Positions 6,751 through 13,966 of a DNA stretch of 38,059 nucleotides are shown piece by piece. Origin of the DNA: Gammaproteobacteria bacterium (GTDB lineage Bacteria > Pseudomonadota > Gammaproteobacteria > Steroidobacterales > Woeseiaceae). Each line of letters opens with the position of its first letter. Position 1 is the first letter of the stretch. The notes beneath the pieces were generated by a model. It did not search any database. It worked only from the letters and a program-made list of their open reading frames with translations, and was not told the origin of the DNA. Made by a program: the position numbers and the translations under genes. The stretch is from contig JAUHZT010000016.1 of the NCBI GenBank assembly GCA_030425905.1, positions 1 to 38,059 of the forward strand, written 5' to 3'.

Positions 6751-6981
6751 TTAGGATCCCTGCTCCATAGCTTTTAGTCTGCCAATCATCGCTTCAACAC
6801 GCGCCCGCACCTGTTCGTTCTTTTGCAGCAGCGTTGCACGCTCGGACGTGAGGACGTCCTGGCGCTGCTTCAGGGACTTGTTCTCATCCTGCAGCTGATC
6901 GCAGACACGTACCAAGGCATCGACCCGTTGTTCGAGCCGCCTTAGTTCCTGTTCAAATACAGTATTGATATCGGTTGCCAT
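6751..6981 (-). CDS. Small coiled-coil protein, TIGR02449 type, upstream of zapA
   Basis: A 76-residue protein that is almost entirely heptad-patterned helix (FEQELRRLEQRVDALVRVCD, then LKQRQDVLTSERATLLQKNE). Proteins of this size and position are annotated as TIGR02449; they resemble ZapB in size and coiled-coil character, and a role at the division ring with ZapA is a reasonable guess from the coupling, not a demonstrated one. I chose the ATG at 6981 because a good promoter (TTGATT, 17 bases, TATATT) places its transcription start at that ATG. An upstream in-frame ATG at 7023 would lie before that promoter. Confidence 0.8.
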   Translation of the reverse strand: MATDINTVFEQELRRLEQRVDALVRVCDQLQDENKSLKQRQDVLTSERATLLQKNEQVRARVEAMIGRLKAMEQGS

Positions 6982-6987
6982 GCAGCC

Positions 6988-7016
6988 AATATAGTCACGA
7001 CGTGCGGCATAATCAA
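6988..7016 (-). promoter_or_regulatory. Promoter of the coiled-coil gene-zapA unit
   Basis: On the minus strand, -35 TTGATT (7011-7016), 17-base spacer, -10 TATATT (6988-6993). Only six bases separate the -10 from the ATG at 6981, predicting a leaderless message. Confidence 0.6.
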
Positions 7017-7077
7017 TCGCCATCAAGCGGCAGTCATGGGATCATTGGCCGCTGGCAGGTAACGGTGGCGAGAGTTG

Positions 7078-7656
7078 ATGACGGGCGAGCGAAACTACGA
7101 GCATTTGAACGACGCTCTCAGGCGTTGTGGCGCGAGCTGGAATGCGGCGCAGGCGCACGGGCTGATTGCCGCGCAGCTGGCGGCGGTGGGCCCGGGCGCG
7201 GCAGAGGACTGTTTTGCGCAGATACTGGATGGTGGCGACCCCGCGGATGCCCTGCAGAAGGAGTGTGAGTCACTGTGGCGGGAGGTGTTTACGAGCACGC
7301 ACAAACGCCTGTCAGAGCGCCTGTCAGGCTTCACACTGGTGTTGCCGGATGATTCGGTCAGTACCGCTGATCGTACCGCGGCGCTTGCGAGCTGGAGCGA
7401 AGGGTTTCTGCACGGCCTGGTATCCGGGCGGCATCTCGCTGGCGAGCAGGGCGCGCCGCTCAAAGCGCGCCTCGCCGCGGAGCCGTTGTCAGACATAATC
7501 AAGGATATGTTAGAGATAACCCGGGCATCCGCCGACACTGAGGCGGATGACGAGGAAGAAGAAGCGGCTTACATTGAAATTGTTGAGTATCTTCGCGTAG
7601 CGTCGCAACTCGTGTACGAAGAATTAGCCGACCTCCGGTCCGGACCCTCGAAATGA
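7078..7656 (+). CDS. ygfB: UPF0149 family protein YgfB
   Basis: A 192-residue helical protein of the YgfB/YecA-like UPF0149 family. Recognisable features are the N-terminal helix pair (YEHLNDALRRCGASWNAAQAH with G.IAAQL), the central WSEGFLHGL motif near 112-120, and the acidic linker before the last helix (DEEEEAAYIEIVEYLRVASQ). Pseudomonas YgfB has been linked to antibiotic-resistance regulation; nothing here shows the function. The ATG at 7078 is preferred over the adjacent in-frame TTG at 7075. It opens the ygfB-pepP-ubiH-ubiI operon, diverging from zapA as in E. coli. Confidence 0.9.
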   Translation: MTGERNYEHLNDALRRCGASWNAAQAHGLIAAQLAAVGPGAAEDCFAQILDGGDPADALQKECESLWREVFTSTHKRLSERLSGFTLVLPDDSVSTADRTAALASWSEGFLHGLVSGRHLAGEQGAPLKARLAAEPLSDIIKDMLEITRASADTEADDEEEEAAYIEIVEYLRVASQLVYEELADLRSGPSK

Positions 7657-8954
7657 AAGCAGAAGAATTTGCAGGTCGTCGTGAACAATTGATGCGGATG
7701 GTCGGTGCCGACGGTATCGCCATTCTTCCTTCCGCCCCCGTTCGTACGCGCAGTCGCGATGTCGAGTACAGGTACCGCCAGGACAGCGACTTTTTCTACC
7801 TGACAGGGTTTGCCGAACCCGAATCGGTCGCGGTGCTCGTGCCCGGACGGCCCGGAGGCGAATTCGTGCTGTTCTGCCGGGAACGCGACCAGGAGAAAGA
7901 GCTTTGGGATGGCGGCAGGGCAGGACCTGCGGGAGCTGTTTCAACGTTTGGCGCGGACGACGCATTTCCGATAGACGACATCGACGACATCCTGCCGGGG
8001 CTGATCGAATCCTGCACCCGTGTCTATTACACGATGGGTATGTATTCAGATTTTGACAGCCGTATTGCCGAGTGGATTAATGCGCTGCGCGCGAGTGCCT
8101 CGCGCAGCGCCCATACACCGCATGAGTTCGTCGCGCTAGACCACTTGTTGCATGACATGCGCCTGTACAAGAGCCGCGCTGAGATCAGCGCGATGCGCCG
8201 TGCGGCAAAAATTGCTGGCAAGGCGCACGAGCGCGCAATGGGCGTGATTCGCCCCGGCCTGTTTGAATACGAAGTCGAAGCCGAGTTCCGGCATGAGTTT
8301 CGACGCAACAATGCATGGGTGTCGTACAGCCCCATTGTCGGGGCCGGACGCAACTCCTGCACGCTGCACTACGTTGAGAACAACTGCCAGATGCAGGATG
8401 GCGATCTGCTGCTTATCGATGCGGGTTGTGAACTCGATTACTACGCATCCGATATCACGCGCACACTGCCGGTCAGCGGTCGCTTCTCGCCCGAGCAAAA
8501 GGCCGTCTACGAGATTGTGCTTGACGCGCAACTAGCCGCTATCGAACTCACGCGAGCCGGCCGGCACTGGAACGAGCCTCACGATGCGGCCGTCCAGGTG
8601 ATCACGAAGGGCCTGAAAAAGCTGGGCTTGCTCGAGGGCTCCGTGGAACGCTTGATCAGCGACGGTGCCTACCAGCGTTTCTTCATGCACCGCACCGGTC
8701 ACTGGCTGGGCATGGATGTGCACGACGTGGGCGACTACAAAGTCGCGGATCAGTGGCGGCTGCTTGAACCGGGGATGGTAACTACGGTCGAGCCCGGCAT
8801 CTACATTGCTGCCAGTAGCGACGTTCCATCCAGGTTCCACAATATTGGTGTGCGCATCGAAGACGATGTCCTGGTTACATCGAACGGCGCCGATGTTCTT
8901 AGTAAAGGGCTGGCCAAAGCGCCCGAAGACATCGAGGCATTGATGTCGTCGTGA
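7653..8954 (+). CDS. pepP: Xaa-Pro aminopeptidase P
   Basis: Cytoplasmic dimetal (Mn) peptidase that removes an N-terminal residue preceding proline. The 433-residue protein has the N-terminal creatinase-like domain (RYRQDSDFFYLTGFAEPES) and a C-terminal pita-bread fold with the metal ligands in order: DAGCELDYYASDITRT (two Asp), HRTGHWLGMDVHD (His), TVEPGIY (Glu) and GVRIEDDVLVT (Glu). The ATG overlaps the ygfB stop by four bases (ATGA), and the TGA overlaps the ubiH start. Its genetic link with ubiquinone genes is conserved although its reaction is unrelated. Confidence 0.96.
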   Translation: MKAEEFAGRREQLMRMVGADGIAILPSAPVRTRSRDVEYRYRQDSDFFYLTGFAEPESVAVLVPGRPGGEFVLFCRERDQEKELWDGGRAGPAGAVSTFGADDAFPIDDIDDILPGLIESCTRVYYTMGMYSDFDSRIAEWINALRASASRSAHTPHEFVALDHLLHDMRLYKSRAEISAMRRAAKIAGKAHERAMGVIRPGLFEYEVEAEFRHEFRRNNAWVSYSPIVGAGRNSCTLHYVENNCQMQDGDLLLIDAGCELDYYASDITRTLPVSGRFSPEQKAVYEIVLDAQLAAIELTRAGRHWNEPHDAAVQVITKGLKKLGLLEGSVERLISDGAYQRFFMHRTGHWLGMDVHDVGDYKVADQWRLLEPGMVTTVEPGIYIAASSDVPSRFHNIGVRIEDDVLVTSNGADVLSKGLAKAPEDIEALMSS

Positions 8955-10201
8955 GCAAGCGCGAGCCACAGCAGGACTACGACGTCGTAATTGCCGGTGG
9001 CGGCATGATCGGCACGAGCCTGGCACTTGCCCTCGCACCATTGGGCCTGCAGGTGGCCGTGGTGGAGGCCGTCTCCGCGAGCACACAGACGCAACCAAGT
9101 TTTGATGATCGATCGACTGCCTTGTCGAGAAGTTCGCAACGCCTGTTCGAAGCGCTGGGCCTCTGGACTGAGATTGCGGCCGCCGCGACGCCGATTCGCA
9201 AAATACATGTGTCGGATAAGGGCCGCTTTGGTTTTGCTCATATTGATGCCCGGGAGCAACGCGTTGAGGCGCTTGGTTACGTAGTGATTAACCGGGTGCT
9301 GGGTACAGTGTTGCGTGACGCGCTGGATCGGGCGCCGGGTGTGCACTTGTTGTGCCCGGCGCGAATAACCGATGTGCGCCTGGCGCCTGAACGGGCCGTG
9401 GCTGTTGTCGACCCCGACGGTTCGACGCCGTTCGAAATCAATGGCCGCCTACTGGTTGCCGCGGATGGCGCAAATTCGAATGTACGGCAGTTGCTGGGGA
9501 TCACGGCACAACAGTCGGCTTACGGTCAGCGTGCAGTGATCGGCAACCTGCAGCCCGGCATCGCTATCGACAACATCGCTTATGAACGCTTCACCCCGGC
9601 CGGGCCTTTGGCCTTGTTACCCATGACCGACGATCGGGCGGCGTTTGTCTGGACAGTCAGCGAGACCGATGCCGAGCGTGTGCTTGCGCTAGATGACCAC
9701 GCGTTTCTGCAAGCGCTGCAAACGGCGTTCGGCTATCGCCTCGGTGCCTTCAGCAAAATTGGCAAGCGTGCCGCATACCCGCTCACGCTAAGCAAAGCAT
9801 TGCGTCTCACCGCAACGCGCAGTGTTGTTATTGGCAATGCCGCGCACGGTTTGCACCCCGTGGCTGCGCAGGGCTTTAACCTCGGGCTGCGTGATGTGGC
9901 AACCTTGTGTGACTGTGTGTCGGATGCGCTCGAATCGGGCACCGACGCAACGGATATCGGTGCAGCACAAATGCTGGACCGATACGCGGAGTGGCGCCGC
10001 TCAGACCAGAAGAAACTCGTTCAGTTTACAGACGGGCTGGTAAGACTGTTTGGTACGCAAAGTCGTCCGCTGCGCCGTCTGCGCAATCTCGGCATGCTGG
10101 GGTTTGATTTCATACCGGGCGTGCGTGACGAGTTTGCGCGGCAAACAATGGGCCTGGCTGGACGGTTGCCGCGGCTCTCGCGCGGGGTGCCGTTGCGATG
10201 A
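8951..10201 (+). CDS. ubiH: 2-octaprenyl-6-methoxyphenol hydroxylase
   Basis: FAD monooxygenase of ubiquinone biosynthesis (C1 hydroxylation). The 416-residue protein has the N-terminal dinucleotide fold GGGMIGTSLALALAP, the DDRSTALSRSS substrate-side motif, the central ADGANSNVR motif, and the C-terminal FAD ribityl motif GNAAHGLHPVAAQGFNLG, the last close to E. coli UbiH. It starts with GTG, overlapping the pepP stop (GTGA), and its own TGA overlaps the next ATG. Assignment as UbiH rather than UbiI rests on gene order and the GNAA.xLHP motif. Confidence 0.92.
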   Translation: MSKREPQQDYDVVIAGGGMIGTSLALALAPLGLQVAVVEAVSASTQTQPSFDDRSTALSRSSQRLFEALGLWTEIAAAATPIRKIHVSDKGRFGFAHIDAREQRVEALGYVVINRVLGTVLRDALDRAPGVHLLCPARITDVRLAPERAVAVVDPDGSTPFEINGRLLVAADGANSNVRQLLGITAQQSAYGQRAVIGNLQPGIAIDNIAYERFTPAGPLALLPMTDDRAAFVWTVSETDAERVLALDDHAFLQALQTAFGYRLGAFSKIGKRAAYPLTLSKALRLTATRSVVIGNAAHGLHPVAAQGFNLGLRDVATLCDCVSDALESGTDATDIGAAQMLDRYAEWRRSDQKKLVQFTDGLVRLFGTQSRPLRRLRNLGMLGFDFIPGVRDEFARQTMGLAGRLPRLSRGVPLR

Positions 10202-11400
10202 AGTCAACGCTGAATGTCGTAATTGTCGGTGGCGGTATCACCGGTCTGTGCGCCGCTTTATTGCTCGCGCGCAGCGACCACGCCGGGCAAATGCATATCC
10301 GGCTGATTGATGCCGCACCGCGGCCAAGCCCGGGTCCAATTGGCGAAATCGCTTTGCGCGTGTCGGCACTGTCAGTTGGTTCGGCGGCGCTGCTTGAAGA
10401 CAGCGGTGGCTGGCGCCCGGACGAGCGCTGCAGTCCTTACGATCATATGCGGGTGTGGGACGAGCGGTGCGCGTCGGACGGGCCATCAACCCTGCGCTTC
10501 GACGCCGACGAGTTCTCGGTTCCGCATCTCGGTTACATCGTGGAGAACACGTTATTGCAGCAAAGCTTGCTGGACGCGCTGGCGGACACACCGGTCGAGT
10601 TGCAATTTTCTACCCCGCTTGAGAGTTTCAGTGTGGGCCGGGAGCAGCAGCTACTGACGCTCGCCGACGGCACACAGCTACAGGCCGACCTGGTTATAGC
10701 CGCCGACGGCGGCCGGTCCAGAATACGTGAACTCGCTGGAATCGACGTGCAACGCCAGCCCTACGCGCAAACCGCATTCGTTACTCATCTTGAAACCGAA
10801 CGGCCACATGCGCGTACCGCGTATCAACGCTTCTTGCGGGAGGGGCCGCTCGGCATGCTGCCGCTGTATGACGGGCGACTTTCTGTTGTCTGGTCGACCA
10901 GCCCACAGATAGCGCAGCTTGCCCGGGATTGCAGCGACAGCGAACTGGGTGACATGCTGACCGAGGCGTCTGACGCCGTGCTCGGCAAACTGACAGTCGC
11001 TGGCCCGCGGGGCTGTTTTCCGCTGGTCGCGCAGCACGCACATCAATATGTCCAGCACGGACTGGCCCTGATAGGTGATGCGGCGCACACCATCCATCCG
11101 CTGGCAGGACAGGGCGCTAACCTGGGGATCGCGGATGCGGCCATGCTCGCCGAGACAGTCAATGCGGCGCTTGCAAACGGCGAATACCCGGCCGATCGCC
11201 CCGTGCTACGCCGCTTCGAGCGTGCCCGACGTGGCGAAAATGCCGCCATGATGCACTTCATGACTGGTCTAAATCGCCTGTTTGCTTCAGACTCAACGCT
11301 CCTCGGCGAACTTCGCAGGGTCGGCATGACGATGTTCAATCGCAGCGGGCCCATTCGAAAACGCGTCGCGGGCATTGCGCTCGGTGCCGCAATTCGCTGA
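10198..11400 (+). CDS. ubiI: 2-octaprenylphenol hydroxylase (VisC/UbiI family)
   Basis: Second FAD monooxygenase of the UbiH/UbiF/VisC family, 400 residues. It shows VVIVGGGITGLCAALLLAR at the N-terminus, LRVSALS for the substrate side, AADGGRSRIRELAGI centrally, and GDAAHTIHPLAGQGANLG near 300. Position directly after ubiH, as in E. coli, favours the C5 hydroxylase UbiI. With Coq7 present for the C6 step, the window would cover all three hydroxylations. Paralogues in this family differ in regioselectivity, so the exact step is inferred. ATGA overlap with ubiH shows translational coupling; the operon ends 26 bases before the next gene. Confidence 0.85.
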   Translation: MKSTLNVVIVGGGITGLCAALLLARSDHAGQMHIRLIDAAPRPSPGPIGEIALRVSALSVGSAALLEDSGGWRPDERCSPYDHMRVWDERCASDGPSTLRFDADEFSVPHLGYIVENTLLQQSLLDALADTPVELQFSTPLESFSVGREQQLLTLADGTQLQADLVIAADGGRSRIRELAGIDVQRQPYAQTAFVTHLETERPHARTAYQRFLREGPLGMLPLYDGRLSVVWSTSPQIAQLARDCSDSELGDMLTEASDAVLGKLTVAGPRGCFPLVAQHAHQYVQHGLALIGDAAHTIHPLAGQGANLGIADAAMLAETVNAALANGEYPADRPVLRRFERARRGENAAMMHFMTGLNRLFASDSTLLGELRRVGMTMFNRSGPIRKRVAGIALGAAIR

Positions 11401-11426
11401 TAACAAGTACACGCCTGCGGGGGAAT

Positions 11427-12947
11427 ATGAAGCACAGATACGTCTTTGTTCTTGCTTTCTTACTGACGGCGGTCGGCATGTCACTGTTTACCTACAAGTG
11501 GCGTGTGCTCGGTTTTCCACTCGTCGATAATCAGGAAACGCCCGTCTGGACCGTCGAGTCCGCGATCCGTTTTGATTCCGGTCCCGGTTCGATCAAGGTT
11601 AACCTGCTCATCCCAACGCTGACCCCGGGCTTTCGGGTACTCAACGAAAACCCGGTTTCGCGCGACTATGGCTTCAGCCTGAATTACGGCAGCAGTGGCC
11701 GCGAAGCACAGTGGGCGGTTCGGCGTGCCGACGGCCCGCAGACTATTTACTACCGCATATCGGTCTATGAAGACCCTTCCGCGGACCAGTCAGACACGAC
11801 CCCGCCATTTCCGCCGCCGCCCGTGATTAACGAGCCGTTCAAGACTGCCGCAGAAGTGCTCGTGGCGGACGTGCGTGAGCAGTCTGCTGATACAGCGTCA
11901 TTCACCACTGAACTATTGCACAGGATGAATGACCGTTCCCCCGACCCGAATGTGGAGTTGCTGCTGTCCGAGGTAAGCAACCACACGGAATTTGTTGAAG
12001 CCGTCACGACCATGCTTGCGGCGGCCCGCATTCCGGCACGCATGGTGCACGGCTTTTCACTCGGCGGTCGGCAGCGCAGCGCGGAACCGCTGATCTGGCT
12101 GGAAGTGCATGATGGCGATCAGTGGCGTTACTTTAACCCGGACACGGGCGCAGAGAATTTGCCGGAACGTTTCTTTGTCTGGTGGCGCGGCAACGAGCCG
12201 TTGATCAGCGTAGAGGGTGGCAGTAATGTCGAGGTCGATTTCTCGGTGCAGCAGAATCATGTTGACGCCGCGGCGATCGCAAAGACGCATGCGTCGCAGG
12301 ACGATATGCGCATTCTCGATTTCGCCATGTACAGCCTGCCGATCCAGACCCAGGCTGTGTACAGCGTGCTCTTGATGATTCCGATCGGCGCGCTGATCAT
12401 GGTCATCATGCGCAATTTTGTTGGCATCGATGCGTTCGGCACCTTCATGCCGGTGTTGATAGCGCTCGCCTTTCGAGAGACCAAGCTGTTGTGGGGCGTC
12501 ATCCTGTTTACGTTACTGGTCGCGCTGGGTCTCAGTATTCGCTTCTTGCTCGACAAGCTGCGGCTCTTGCTCGTGCCAAGGCTCAGCTCCGTCCTGATCG
12601 TCGTGGTATTGCTGATGCTCATGATCAGCCTGATGTCGCACAAGTTGGGGCTCGATACCGGCTTGTCCGTGGCATTGTTCCCGATGGTGATTGTGGCGAT
12701 GACCATTGAACGCATGTCGATCGTTTGGGAAGAGCGTGGCGCCGTCGATGCGCTGCGCGCAGCGTTTGGCAGCCTGATCGTCGCGGTGCTCGCGTACATT
12801 GGCATGGGTATCAGTTGGCTTGAACACCTGATCATCACGTTCCCGGAGTTGCTGCTCGTCGTCCTGGCGATAGTCATCCTGACCGGGCGCTATACAGGGT
12901 ATCGACTGCTGGAACTGACACGCTTTAAGGCGCTCGCGAGCCAGTAG
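11427..12947 (+). CDS. Inactive transglutaminase-like protein with seven-TM C-terminal domain
   Basis: A 506-residue inner-membrane protein. One TM helix at about 5-22 anchors a periplasmic region, which includes a transglutaminase-like segment (TEFVEAVTTMLAAARIPARMVHGF near 190-213). The usual Cys-His catalytic pair is not evident; Ser and Asn occur where the Cys would be (LLLSEVSNHTEF). About seven TM helices follow from about 310 (VYSVLLMIPIGALIMVIMRN onward). This matches the family annotated as inactive transglutaminase fused to a 7TM domain, which is found beside ATP-grasp ligases. The role is unproven; sensing or transfer of a peptide-like product has been proposed from genome context. 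GGGGGAAT precedes the ATG, and the stop overlaps the ligase start. Confidence 0.82.
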   Translation: MKHRYVFVLAFLLTAVGMSLFTYKWRVLGFPLVDNQETPVWTVESAIRFDSGPGSIKVNLLIPTLTPGFRVLNENPVSRDYGFSLNYGSSGREAQWAVRRADGPQTIYYRISVYEDPSADQSDTTPPFPPPPVINEPFKTAAEVLVADVREQSADTASFTTELLHRMNDRSPDPNVELLLSEVSNHTEFVEAVTTMLAAARIPARMVHGFSLGGRQRSAEPLIWLEVHDGDQWRYFNPDTGAENLPERFFVWWRGNEPLISVEGGSNVEVDFSVQQNHVDAAAIAKTHASQDDMRILDFAMYSLPIQTQAVYSVLLMIPIGALIMVIMRNFVGIDAFGTFMPVLIALAFRETKLLWGVILFTLLVALGLSIRFLLDKLRLLLVPRLSSVLIVVVLLMLMISLMSHKLGLDTGLSVALFPMVIVAMTIERMSIVWEERGAVDALRAAFGSLIVAVLAYIGMGISWLEHLIITFPELLLVVLAIVILTGRYTGYRLLELTRFKALASQ

Positions 12948-13918
12948 TGTTTTCGATCGCGAAAAAACTGCGTGCCAAGGGTTTGCTGGGGCTCAACGAG
13001 CGCAACAGTGAATACATCATGCGTCTCAATCCGCGGCATTTCTATCCGCGGGTGGACGACAAGGTGCTGACCAAGAAACTGGCGCTTGAAGCGGGTATGG
13101 CTGTGCCGGACCTGTATGGCGTGATCCGCAGTCAGCGCGAAGTTCGCCAGTTCGCTGACATTGTGGCCGAGCAGGACAGCTTCGTTGTAAAGCCCGCGCA
13201 GGGCAGTGGCGGCGACGGCATCATCGTTGTGACCGGGCGCAGCAAGCGCAAGCGTGACAGCTTCCGCCTTGCAAACGGTTTGCTCGTGTCACAAGACGAG
13301 ATCGAGCATCACATATCCAACACGGTAGGCGGCCAGTACAGTCTCAGCGGTAATCCTGATGCGGCCCTCATTGAGTACTGCGTCAAGTTTGACCCGGTAT
13401 TCGAGGACGTCAGTTACCAGGGCGTACCCGATGTGCGAATCATCGTTTACCGCGGCTACCCGACGATGGCAATGGTGCGCCTGCCCACGCGCGCATCAGA
13501 CGGCAAGGCCAACCTGCACCAGGGCGCGGTTGGCGCTGGTGTGAACATGGCGAGTGGCGCCACCCTGTCCGGCGTTCATCACAACAGCATCGTTGAAGAT
13601 CACCCCGATACAGGCGCGCTGATTGCCGGACTTATCATCCCGCAATGGGACTTTATTCTGCAGTCGGCTGCACGTTGCTACGAGGTGACCGGTCTCGGTT
13701 ATCTCGGTGTGGACATGGTTATTGACCGCAATTGCGGGCCGCTGATTCTCGAGATGAATGCGCGGCCGGGCCTCAATATCCAGATCGCAAACTCAACCGG
13801 CATACTGCATCGGCTGAATCGGGTCGACGAACTGTTCGATGCGGCCGCTACCCCCGACGAACGGGCGGCTTTTGCCAAACGCGAATTTGCGCCGGGCACA
13901 GATCGCGCAACGAACTAG
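12947..13918 (+). CDS. RimK-related ATP-grasp ligase (alpha-L-glutamate ligase-like)
   Basis: A 323-residue ATP-grasp protein of the type annotated as alpha-L-glutamate ligase-like. Visible motifs are VVKPAQGSGGDGIIVV (ATP-binding lysine and glycine loop, near 81-96), ALIEYCVKFDP, PDVRIIVYRGYP, GVDMVID, and the Mg-binding LEMNARPGLNIQIAN near 268-282. These predict an ATP-dependent carboxylate-amine ligase; substrates are unknown. It starts with GTG sharing one base with the preceding TAG (TAGTG), so it is coupled to the 7TM gene. The retropepsin-like zinc/aspartic protease gene often found with this pair is not in the window. Confidence 0.85.
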   Translation: MFSIAKKLRAKGLLGLNERNSEYIMRLNPRHFYPRVDDKVLTKKLALEAGMAVPDLYGVIRSQREVRQFADIVAEQDSFVVKPAQGSGGDGIIVVTGRSKRKRDSFRLANGLLVSQDEIEHHISNTVGGQYSLSGNPDAALIEYCVKFDPVFEDVSYQGVPDVRIIVYRGYPTMAMVRLPTRASDGKANLHQGAVGAGVNMASGATLSGVHHNSIVEDHPDTGALIAGLIIPQWDFILQSAARCYEVTGLGYLGVDMVIDRNCGPLILEMNARPGLNIQIANSTGILHRLNRVDELFDAAATPDERAAFAKREFAPGTDRATN

Positions 13919-13924
13919 GCGCGC

Positions 13925-13966
13925 ACCGTAGTTCGTCGCGCGCTGAACAAATGCGCGCGCTACGGT
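13925..13966. terminator. Shared terminator-like hairpin between the ATP-grasp and DUF885 genes
   Basis: Two stacked perfect 7-bp stems (13925-13931 with 13960-13966, and 13937-13943 with 13953-13959) separated by a five-base bulge. The right arm overlaps the DUF885 stop codon, so one structure probably serves both convergent genes. Confidence 0.6.
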
